Origin: Bacteroidota bacterium
Lineage (GTDB): Bacteria; Bacteroidota; Ignavibacteria; Kapaibacteriales; UBA2268
Assembly: GCA_027371665.1 (NCBI GenBank)
Contig: DAHXMP010000326.1
Span: forward strand, 1 to 7,113
DNA length: 7,113 nucleotides
Direction: 5' to 3'
Shown: piece by piece, positions 1 through 6,135 of the stretch
Layout: each line of letters begins with the position of its first letter
How positions within the stretch are numbered: the stretch's first letter is position 1
Made by a program: the position numbers and the translations under genes
The notes under the pieces: generated by a model
The model's database searches: none
Told to the model about the DNA's origin: nothing
What the model saw: the letters and a program-made list of their open reading frames with translations, nothing else

Positions 1-84
1 CAACATTATTGACATTGGAACCAACCAAGCGTTGAATGGAAAACCATTATCAGTATCGGCTTGGGGCTTTCTTATTATTTCTAA
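1..84 (+). pseudogene. C-terminal end of an outer-membrane beta-barrel protein (partial, probably broken)
   Basis: Reading frame 1 from the left edge ends at TAA 82-84. Its last residues, about VEWKTIISIGLGLSYYF, alternate hydrophobic and small/polar residues and finish with a terminal Phe, the pattern of the last strand of outer-membrane barrels recognised by the BAM complex. An in-frame TGA at 10-12 interrupts the same frame, so the upstream gene is either broken or frameshifted near the edge. The next barrel gene begins only 8 bases after this stop and ends with a similar strand, suggesting tandem paralogues. Only 28 codons are visible, so the call rests on the C-terminal pattern alone. 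A competing open frame (frame 2, from base 2 to a TGA near 160) looks less protein-like. Confidence 0.4.
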
Positions 85-92
85 ACAATTTT

Positions 93-649
93 ATGAAAAA
101 AAAACTCATAATAATTTTTATTTTAATATTCTCATTGCCCCTATCCTCATTTTGCTATGATGAGAATTACAAAAGTTTTTATAACACATTCGGGATAAAA
201 TAATCGAATATTTCAGGTTATGGATTGTATTATTACAGAAAGCTATCGGATGATTTTTAAGTACAGGTGATGGGATTGGTTTATTATTTGTATTCGCTTG
301 AGAGCGGAATTGAACATAAGAACCTCAATTATGAAATCGGGCTGTAAATCCAAAGGAATATAGCTGTGACGGAGAATGCAAGAGTATATATACTTGCAGG
401 TGGATATTATTATTATGATGATAATAAAGCTGCCACGGGACATTAGACAAAAGCCTGAATAACTCATTTAATAGAGGCTTTGGATTAGCCGGATAATACT
501 ATTATAGTAGGTTTATTCTAAATCATGAGCTGGGATATAAATTTTTTGAAGACAGGCTTGAAAAAACGAAGAATAATAATCCACCATACCCTGAGCTGAA
601 AAGGGAAATGAAAGTAGCCGCCGGAATTGGAATTGGATTTATGTTTTGA
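93..649 (+). pseudogene. Decayed outer-membrane beta-barrel protein (five stops and a frameshift)
   Basis: The gene starts at ATG 93 with a clear Sec signal peptide (MKKKLIIIFILIFSLPLSSF). A barrel-like protein of about 185 codons follows, rich in alternating Tyr/Gly strands such as SGYGLYYYRKLSDDF, NARVYILAGGYYYYDD and RFILNHELGYKFFEDRL. It ends KVAAGIGIGFMF with a terminal Phe before TGA 647-649, the usual outer-membrane insertion signal. The first frame is interrupted by TAA 201-203, TAA 258-260, TAA 345-347 and TAG 444-446. The protein then continues in another frame from about 446, implying a frameshift near 440-452 next to an A4 run, and TAA 494-496 breaks that frame too. Protein-like sequence survives between the lesions, so inactivation looks fairly recent. 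An intact version would be an outer-membrane protein of unknown function. Recoding of stops is unlikely, because neighbouring intact genes end in TAA. Confidence 0.75.
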
Positions 650-798
650 ATAAATTTACACCAGATGATAAAACAACAACATCAATTTTCCTTACACATA
701 ATTAGGATATATTATTTAAAATCATTTGAACATTGTTTCATTTTTTTTAATTAGATTACATAATGATTATATTGATTTTTTTTTATTAATTAAAAATT
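650..798. other. AT-rich intergenic leader before the GH3 gene
   Basis: This 149-base spacer is very AT-rich, with T runs near 741-748 and 775-784. It must hold the promoter of the glycoside hydrolase gene, since the only upstream gene is broken. I could not find an exact Bacteroidota-type -7 element (TAnnTTTG) paired with a -33 TTG. A TTG-containing stretch near 727-737 followed by AT-rich sequence is too weak to call. No Shine-Dalgarno sequence precedes ATG 799; the region just before it is A/T only, which is common for translation starts in Bacteroidota. Confidence 0.4.
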
Positions 799-3633
799 AT
801 GACAGGGAAATTAATATCATTACTATGTTTTTTGTTTGCCTTTTATGGAACAGAGGCTCAGAATCTTTATGATTTTGATATAAGAGTTAGAGACCTTATC
901 TCGAAAATGACCATTGACGAAAAAATCTCGCAATTACATTATCAGGCTCATGAAATATCCAGATTAAATATACCGGCTTACAACTGGGGAAGCGAGTGTC
1001 TTCATGGCGTATGTGCCGATAGTGTTACGGTATTTCCTCAGTCTATTGGTTTGGCTGCTACGTGGGATTTGCCGTTAATGTTTCAGGTTTCCACTGCTAT
1101 ATCAGACGAGGCACGTGTTCTTTACAGGAAAAATAAAGTTGGTTTGACATTCTGGTCTCCTAATATAAATTTAGACCGTGACCCTCGGTGGGGAAGAGGT
1201 CAGGAAACTTATGGTGAAGACCCATACTTGATTTCGAGGATGGGCGTAGCATTCGTAAAAGGATTACAGGGCGAGGACAGTCATTATTTGAAGTGTGTCG
1301 CCGGGCCAAAGCACTTTACTGCATATAGCGGGCCAGAGTTAAACCGTATGGAATTCAATTCAATCGTGAGCGAGTGCGATTTATGGGAAACATATTTACC
1401 TCCTTTCAAAGCGGTTGTACAAGAAGGGAATGCCCGCTCGATAATGAGTTCGTACTACTCCATGAATGGCATACCTAATACTGCAGACCGGAAGTTGTTA
1501 ACGGACATTCTCCGCAATCAATGGGGATACGACGGTTATGTTGTCAGTGATTGCGGAGCTATCATCGGTATTCAATGGGGACATTATTATACGAGTTCTG
1601 AAATAGCAACAGCCGCTGCTGCGATTAATGCCGGCTGTGACCTGGAATGCGATTATGTATATTACAGAAGCTTGAAAAACGCTCTTGAACAAGGTTTAGT
1701 GAAAGAATCCGACATAGATTCGGCAGTATTCAGAACTCTTAAAACACGTTTTTTATTGGGAATGTTCGACCCGCAGGATTCTGTAAGATATACCAAAATA
1801 CCCGATTCTGCCGTTGACAGTAAAGAACACAGAGACCTTGCAATACAAGCTGCCGAAGAATCAATAGTATTACTTAAAAATGACAAAAATATTTTACCTT
1901 TAAAGAAAAATTTAAATTCAATATATCTGATAGGGCCAAGTGCAAACGTTGAGTTCGAATTTCTCGGCAGCTATGCCGGCTGGCCAACAAAGTGGACAAC
2001 CGTACTCGATGGCATTAAAAAGAAGATTGACCAAAGAACAATGATAGATTGCCAAAAGGGATGCGAAATAGTCGGTTCGCTAACCGAAGTAATATCTTCA
2101 AAATATTTAAAAACACCCGAAGGGCAGCCCGGTTTGAAAGGAGAGTTTTTTAATAATATGGATTTATCGGGTTACCCGGTTTTGACTCATATTGATTCAA
2201 CGATAAATTTCGACTGGGGATTTGGCTCGCCTGCTCCCGAAATTAATAAAGATACATTTTCTGTTCGTTGGACAGGTACAATCAAAGTCGATGTCAGCGG
2301 AGAATATACATTCAAAGTAACAAGTGATGAAGGCACCCGCCTTTATATCGACAGTTCAAAAATACTCGATGATTGGGTTGACCATTATGCTGTACCAAAA
2401 CTTGCATTCTGTTTTCTTGAAGCGGGAAAAGAATATCCAATTCGTTTGGAATATTATGAAGATTTTTATTCAGCAAGCGTGAAACTTGAATTTGGGAATG
2501 ACCAAACCGGAGATGAACAATTACAGGAGATAACCGATAATGCTGCAAACAGCGATGTATCAATTTTTGTCGGGGGACTTTCTACTTTTTATGAGAGCGA
2601 GGGTATTGATATTGATATTCCCGGTTTTAAAGGAGGTGACAGAACCTCACTTGACCTGCCCTTAACCCAGGAAAAAATCCTCAAGGCTTTAAAAAAAAGC
2701 GGGAAACCCGTTATATTGGTATTAGCCAGTGGAAGCTGCCTGGGAATAAATTGGGAAAAAGACAGTATTCCTGCTATTATACAAGCATGGTATTGTGGGG
2801 AAGAAGCCGGCACTGCTATTGCGAATGTATTATTCGGCGATTACAATCCATCCGGAAAATTACCTATCACTTTTTATAAATCAGTTGATGACCTCCCTGA
2901 TTTTGAAAATTATTCTATGGAAGGAAGAACCTATCGTTATTTCCAAAAAGAGCCGCTTTATCCGTTTGGATATGGCTTGAGCTATACAAACTATGATTAC
3001 GGTAACCTGGTACTGCCCAAGGACAGCATTGATATTTACACAACCGATTCAATACCTATAGGTTTTACAATACATAATGCAGGTTTCCGGGACGGTGACG
3101 AGATAGTTCAATTATACTTTGTAAACCTTGATTCAAAATTCCCACAGCCTATTAAGCAATTATGCGGATTTAAAAGAATTCATATTAACGCCGGCAGGTT
3201 TGCCTCCGATTCAATAATGCTGAATTTGAAAGAATTGGCTTATTATGACACTCTTCAGCATAATTTCGTAATTAATACAGGCAGGTATGAAATCCAGGTT
3301 GGAGCCTCATCTCAGGATATAAAACTGAATGGAATAATATATATCAAAAACGGTATTAATTCTTTTAATTCCCCTGGAACAGACACAGTAGACAGAATAT
3401 ATCCAAATCCGGCGAATTATGAAATTATCTTTAAACTTAATTCTATACCTGATATTAATTACAAAATCAGGCTCTATCAAATTGATGGTATGGAGATTCG
3501 GGAAAATTCAAATCCTGAAACAAACGGCAACAGATTCAAACTGGATTGTTCCACCTTGGAAAATGGAGTCTATTTCATATGTTTGGAAAATGGTACAAAA
3601 AGATATTTTAAAAAATTTATTATAGAAAGATGA
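799..3633 (+). CDS. Secreted family 3 glycoside hydrolase (beta-xylosidase/beta-glucosidase type) with PA14 and T9SS sorting domain
   Basis: A retaining exo-acting beta-glycosidase of 944 residues. Residues 1-20 are a Sec signal peptide, with likely cleavage after TEA. The GH3 N-terminal barrel (about 25-330) carries GSECLHGV (64-71), FPQSIGLAATWD (79-90), NINLDRDPRWGRGQETYGED (122-141), KHF (171-173) and VVSDCGA (248-254), where D251 is the expected nucleophile. These motifs resemble the beta-xylosidase/arabinofuranosidase branch of GH3. The second GH3 domain (about 350-735) is interrupted by a PA14 module (about 443-566), thought to bind or shape access for carbohydrate. The segment YESEG (598-602) holds E599 and E601, candidates for the acid/base. 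A fibronectin-III-like domain follows (about 750-840). The tail (about 862-944), opening with YPNPA, is a T9SS type A sorting domain, implying export across the outer membrane. The substrate (xylan-derived oligosaccharides or other beta-glycosides) cannot be settled from sequence. No SusC/SusD pair is in the window. The gene looks intact. Confidence 0.96.
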   Translation: MTGKLISLLCFLFAFYGTEAQNLYDFDIRVRDLISKMTIDEKISQLHYQAHEISRLNIPAYNWGSECLHGVCADSVTVFPQSIGLAATWDLPLMFQVSTAISDEARVLYRKNKVGLTFWSPNINLDRDPRWGRGQETYGEDPYLISRMGVAFVKGLQGEDSHYLKCVAGPKHFTAYSGPELNRMEFNSIVSECDLWETYLPPFKAVVQEGNARSIMSSYYSMNGIPNTADRKLLTDILRNQWGYDGYVVSDCGAIIGIQWGHYYTSSEIATAAAAINAGCDLECDYVYYRSLKNALEQGLVKESDIDSAVFRTLKTRFLLGMFDPQDSVRYTKIPDSAVDSKEHRDLAIQAAEESIVLLKNDKNILPLKKNLNSIYLIGPSANVEFEFLGSYAGWPTKWTTVLDGIKKKIDQRTMIDCQKGCEIVGSLTEVISSKYLKTPEGQPGLKGEFFNNMDLSGYPVLTHIDSTINFDWGFGSPAPEINKDTFSVRWTGTIKVDVSGEYTFKVTSDEGTRLYIDSSKILDDWVDHYAVPKLAFCFLEAGKEYPIRLEYYEDFYSASVKLEFGNDQTGDEQLQEITDNAANSDVSIFVGGLSTFYESEGIDIDIPGFKGGDRTSLDLPLTQEKILKALKKSGKPVILVLASGSCLGINWEKDSIPAIIQAWYCGEEAGTAIANVLFGDYNPSGKLPITFYKSVDDLPDFENYSMEGRTYRYFQKEPLYPFGYGLSYTNYDYGNLVLPKDSIDIYTTDSIPIGFTIHNAGFRDGDEIVQLYFVNLDSKFPQPIKQLCGFKRIHINAGRFASDSIMLNLKELAYYDTLQHNFVINTGRYEIQVGASSQDIKLNGIIYIKNGINSFNSPGTDTVDRIYPNPANYEIIFKLNSIPDINYKIRLYQIDGMEIRENSNPETNGNRFKLDCSTLENGVYFICLENGTKRYFKKFIIER

Positions 3634-3660
3634 ATTTTAGTTTAACGGTTTAAATGTTTT

Positions 3661-4062
3661 ATGAATAAATCTCTAATATTTCTGCTTTCTCTTTTCGGGC
3701 TGGCTATGGCTTTCGCCACGGTATTTTTAATCCCGTCAAATATCGAACCATTTTTTTGGCTTGCAATTTTTTTAGAGTGTGCAGAATTAATAGCAAGGAA
3801 AACAGCAGAAAAATTCTTCTTGCATGGTTTATTTGTAGGCATCTTAAACGGAATATGGGTAACTTGAGTGCATCTTCTTCTTTTTAATTCTTATATTGCA
3901 CATCATCCTGAAGAAGCTTTGACGATGAATAAAATTGCTTTATCTTTAAATCCGAGATTGCTGATGCTAATCATAGGACCAATTATCGGAATCATTTCCG
4001 GATTATTCTTAGGATTTTTAGCTTGGTCTGCAAGCAGGATTTTTAAGAAAAAAGATAAATAA
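3661..4062 (+). pseudogene. Small multi-pass membrane protein gene split by an in-frame TGA
   Basis: From ATG 3661 to TAA 4060-4062 the frame encodes one coherent protein of 133 codons, with a single TGA at 3865-3867 (codon 69). The first half has a hydrophobic segment (about 4-24), a second around 30-44 and the start of a third (54-68). The second half continues it (VHLLLFNSYIAHHPEEA, then a strong membrane segment at about 99-124) and ends in a basic FKKKDK tail, as expected for a small inner-membrane protein. I recall a family of uncharacterised small membrane proteins with the same WxTxxH...NHPEEA...GPxIGxISG layout spanning the stop, but cannot verify this. A GTG directly after the TGA (3868) could start a second product, though it has no ribosome site. 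The gene lies 27 bases after the GH3 stop on the same strand and may be co-transcribed with it. Nonsense mutation or sequence error is the likeliest explanation. The function is unknown. Confidence 0.65.
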
Positions 4063-4070
4063 TATATGTC

Positions 4071-4098
4071 AGAACCTGCGATTTAAATCGCAGGTTCT
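4071..4098. terminator. Perfect 28-bp palindrome, probable bidirectional terminator
   Basis: AGAACCTGCG, ATTTAAAT and CGCAGGTTCT together form an exact inverted repeat with no mismatch. It lies 8 bases after the plus-strand membrane-protein gene and 21 bases past the stop codon of the minus-strand operon, exactly between converging genes. The transcript would fold into a hairpin with a 10-bp G+C-containing stem below an AU-rich tip from either strand. No long U run follows on the plus side. On the minus side the transcript continues into U-rich sequence (the complement of the A-rich 4048-4060). It could instead be a palindromic operator or a dispersed repeat, but its position favours termination. 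Confidence 0.7.
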
Positions 4099-4119
4099 AA
4101 TCATATAAATCATGGATTA

Positions 4120-4905
4120 TTAATATATCAAAAACTTCCTTGTATGGTGCCTTCCTGTTATATCAACACTCAGAAAATAAACACCTGATTGGAAATTATT
4201 TACGTTAACATTTGCTTGATTACCAAAGAAATAAAACGACTTAACATAATTTCCGTTAATATCATAAATGCTACCACTTATTCTTTCGGCATTTGAATTG
4301 CGAGTATTAATGATTAAGCTTCCGTTCTTTGATTCAATCCAAAAAGAGTCATTTACCGAAATATCAAATACGGATGTTATTTTACTCCCTGAAGCAATAC
4401 TTTGCTCCGGCACTCCTTCGTAGGCACATTCAATTATGTAAATATTACCGGAATTATTGGGGATATTTACCCTAATCCACCCATAATGATATTGCGAATT
4501 GATTTTGAACCTGACGGCAATTGATTTGTCAGCCGCACCCTTCCAATCAAAGTCCAAACCACCCATACTATAATAATGATGCAGCGTGTCAATTGGTGTC
4601 TCCGATATAATCTCACCGTCACTGCAAGTATAAGCGGTACTGTTATCGTCAACCTGGATTTCACCTGATGACGGCTCTGGAGCACCGTAAATATAACAGG
4701 CATTGTAACCGTTATTCTCATGAGTAATTGTGAAATCTGCAATTCCATCATCATTCATATCCAATGGATAGCTTACGATATGTTCATCGGGGGTAGCCCA
4801 AATTGTCGTATCAATTAATTTGTAATGTATATCGGCATAAACACAGAACGAACCGAATACAAATTGATAAACAAATGCGAAGATTATAACAACTAAAGTT
4901 TTCAT
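4120..4905 (-). CDS. Secreted protein of unknown function with variant T9SS-type C-terminal domain
   Basis: A 261-residue predicted extracellular protein. Residues 1-24 form a signal peptide (MKTLVVIIFAFVYQFVFGSF, with likely cleavage near YADI). The body contains DMNDDGIAD (49-57), a DxNxDGxxD-like loop of the kind that often binds calcium in extracellular proteins. It also has the segment SQYHYGWIRVNI (137-148), reminiscent of a recurring YGW-containing beta-sandwich in bacterial secreted proteins. The last roughly 75 residues (about 187-261) follow the T9SS type A sorting pattern, with SLIIN, ISGSIYDINGNYV, NVNNFQSGVYFLSV and RKFLIY, but lack the YPNPA entry motif found in the three other cargo proteins here. 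The start ATG has an AAAGGTG ribosome site upstream. It is the last gene of the minus-strand cluster, 28 bases after the Asp-box gene, so co-expression is likely. No catalytic motif was recognised. Confidence 0.85.
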   Translation of the reverse strand: MKTLVVIIFAFVYQFVFGSFCVYADIHYKLIDTTIWATPDEHIVSYPLDMNDDGIADFTITHENNGYNACYIYGAPEPSSGEIQVDDNSTAYTCSDGEIISETPIDTLHHYYSMGGLDFDWKGAADKSIAVRFKINSQYHYGWIRVNIPNNSGNIYIIECAYEGVPEQSIASGSKITSVFDISVNDSFWIESKNGSLIINTRNSNAERISGSIYDINGNYVKSFYFFGNQANVNVNNFQSGVYFLSVDITGRHHTRKFLIY

Positions 4906-4910
4906 TTTTT

Positions 4911-4917
4911 CACCTTT
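4911..4917 (-). promoter_or_regulatory. Ribosome binding site of the 4120-4905 gene
   Basis: On the minus strand AAAGGTG lies 5 bases before the ATG at 4905-4903, and the AAGG core can pair with the 16S 3' end. It falls in the 28-base gap after the Asp-box gene stop and supports the chosen start. Confidence 0.55.
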
Positions 4918-4933
4918 ATAATAATTATTAGGA

Positions 4934-6121
4934 TTATTTGATTACAACCAATTTCTTTTGTATGTTAATATTCTCGTTAGAAACATTCAGGAAATATACT
5001 CCATCATTCAATCCTGATACATTTATGATAAATCCACCGTTGGATAGTTGTTTACTTCCGTTGATAATTTTGGTACCAAGCAGATTGGCAACAGACCAGG
5101 ATACGGTTTGATTAGCCATTACAGGCATTTTGACTGTTAAAATATCGTTAGCCGGATTTGGAAAGACTTCAATTCCCGACGGCTGGTTCGTTTCCCTGAC
5201 ATCGAGAACGGATAAAGGCATCCTGTAAAGGCTGTAGGTCCAGCCGCCGCTCATCGGCTGAGTACAGCAGGCAAAAACATAATCGCTATTTGCCGCTAAA
5301 CCAGTGATATTCATGTAATCTAAGCCTGTGTTCAAATCGAGCCATGTATTGCCGTCATCATAAGAATAAAATAAACCGTTCGAAAAAGTTCCTGCAAAGA
5401 CATAAGAGCCGCTCACAGCCATTTGCATTACATTGTAGCCTGGCATGGTTAATAATGATGTTGACCAGTTACCGTTAACATTAGTGAGTTTATAGACTCC
5501 ACCGGCTTCTCCGAGAAAAATATTATTTCCTTTTGCCTTCATACAATAAACGTAGAGATTTTTCATGCAGGCGATATTTGTATCCCATGTTACACCGTTA
5601 TCTTCCGACACGAACAATCCCCCGGATGTCCCGGCAATAAGGTATCTGCTGTCTGCAAAAAGAGAATTGACTGTGATTTGTGAATAGCCCAAATCAACTT
5701 TTGACCAGTGTGAACCATTGTTTTCAGATACCCATAATTCGTCATTCGTACCGGCAAAAATTTTGCCTACGGACTCAACAACGCAGAATATGTTTGACTG
5801 GACAAGGTTTTGGGCGAGATAATTCCATGTATCGCCGTTGTCTGTTGAAATCAAAATATCTCCGTAACCACAGCAATAAATTTTATTTCCATAAACTGCA
5901 AAATTCAGTATGTGCCATTCCCTTTGGTCAACTTTTTCCCATGTGCTTCCATGGTCCCTCGACTTGTAAATATAATTGAAACCACCGAGGATTTCATTTC
6001 CGCAGGCTGACATGGTCTGTGCAGACACTGTAGGCAGGGTGCCTGTTATCTTTTCCCATTGATATGCCTGTAAATCAAATGTTAGAGAAATAAAAAGCAA
6101 AATTATAAAAAATGTTTTCAT
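4934..6121 (-). CDS. Secreted Asp-box (BNR) beta-propeller protein with T9SS sorting domain
   Basis: A 395-residue extracellular protein. Residues 1-19 are a signal peptide (MKTFFIILLFISLTFDLQA). Five clear Asp boxes of the S-x-D/N-x-G-x-x-W type occur: SRDHGSTW (54-61), STDNGDTW (92-99), SENNGSHW (132-139), SEDNGVTW (172-179) and SYDDGNTW (253-260). A degenerate one (TNVNGNW, 213-219) falls on the expected spot. The spacing is 38-41 residues, so each box marks one blade of a six- or seven-bladed propeller, as in sialidase-, sortilin- and photosystem-assembly-like folds. These boxes are structural turns, and the sialidase arginine triad and other catalytic residues are not evident, so binding or scaffolding is more likely than hydrolysis. 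Residues about 315-395, opening with VFPNPAND, are a T9SS type A sorting domain. The gene lies 14 bases after the choice-of-anchor D gene and has a GGAG ribosome site. Codons 105-120 are duplicated exactly at the right edge of the window. Confidence 0.92.
   Translation of the reverse strand: MKTFFIILLFISLTFDLQAYQWEKITGTLPTVSAQTMSACGNEILGGFNYIYKSRDHGSTWEKVDQREWHILNFAVYGNKIYCCGYGDILISTDNGDTWNYLAQNLVQSNIFCVVESVGKIFAGTNDELWVSENNGSHWSKVDLGYSQITVNSLFADSRYLIAGTSGGLFVSEDNGVTWDTNIACMKNLYVYCMKAKGNNIFLGEAGGVYKLTNVNGNWSTSLLTMPGYNVMQMAVSGSYVFAGTFSNGLFYSYDDGNTWLDLNTGLDYMNITGLAANSDYVFACCTQPMSGGWTYSLYRMPLSVLDVRETNQPSGIEVFPNPANDILTVKMPVMANQTVSWSVANLLGTKIINGSKQLSNGGFIINVSGLNDGVYFLNVSNENINIQKKLVVIK
5760..5810 (-). 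repeat. 51-bp exact direct repeat, internal copy
   Basis: This stretch within the Asp-box gene is identical, base for base, to 7063-7113. It encodes residues 105-120 of the propeller, the strand region between the second and third Asp boxes, and is in its natural frame here. The match breaks at 5759 on the left. On the right it reaches the end of the window, so the full repeat length is unknown. Confidence 0.97.
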
Positions 6122-6129
6122 AGAAATTA

Positions 6130-6133
6130 CTCC
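6130..6133 (-). promoter_or_regulatory. Ribosome binding site of the Asp-box gene
   Basis: On the minus strand GGAG lies 8 bases before ATG 6121-6119, a good Shine-Dalgarno match at normal spacing. It sits inside the 14-base gap after the upstream stop codon (TAA 6138-6136), which favours translation by ribosomes finishing the upstream gene and supports an operon. Confidence 0.65.
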
Positions 6134-6135
6134 AA

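Noticed and set aside
243..467. Minus-strand open frame of 74 codons across the left region
   Set aside because: It is an antisense shadow of the barrel pseudogene, whose plus-strand reading gives a far more protein-like product. Its own sequence is a low-complexity Ile/Ser/Tyr run.
93..649. Possible alternative genetic code or programmed stop readthrough, since the stops are only TAA and TAG
   Set aside because: The intact genes next door end in TAA (4062, 4120, 4934, 6136), long genes contain no internal TAA/TAG, and the barrel gene also has a frameshift. Decay explains all of this.
650..798. Small RNA or riboswitch in the spacer before the GH3 gene
   Set aside because: The sequence is nearly all A/T with T runs and has no stable stem or conserved aptamer motif that I can see.
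2312..2813. Minus-strand open frames inside the GH3 gene
   Set aside because: The plus frame is continuous and matches GH3/PA14 motifs throughout. The antisense frames have no signal, motif or ribosome site.
3865..3910. Selenocysteine insertion at the TGA with a downstream hairpin
   Set aside because: The hairpin has a 5-bp stem with a long AU-rich loop and competes with another pairing. The context is a membrane segment rather than a redox site. No supporting machinery is visible.
5680..5979. Plus-strand 99-codon open frame inside the Asp-box gene
   Set aside because: It is antisense to the Asp-box repeats and has no recognisable features.
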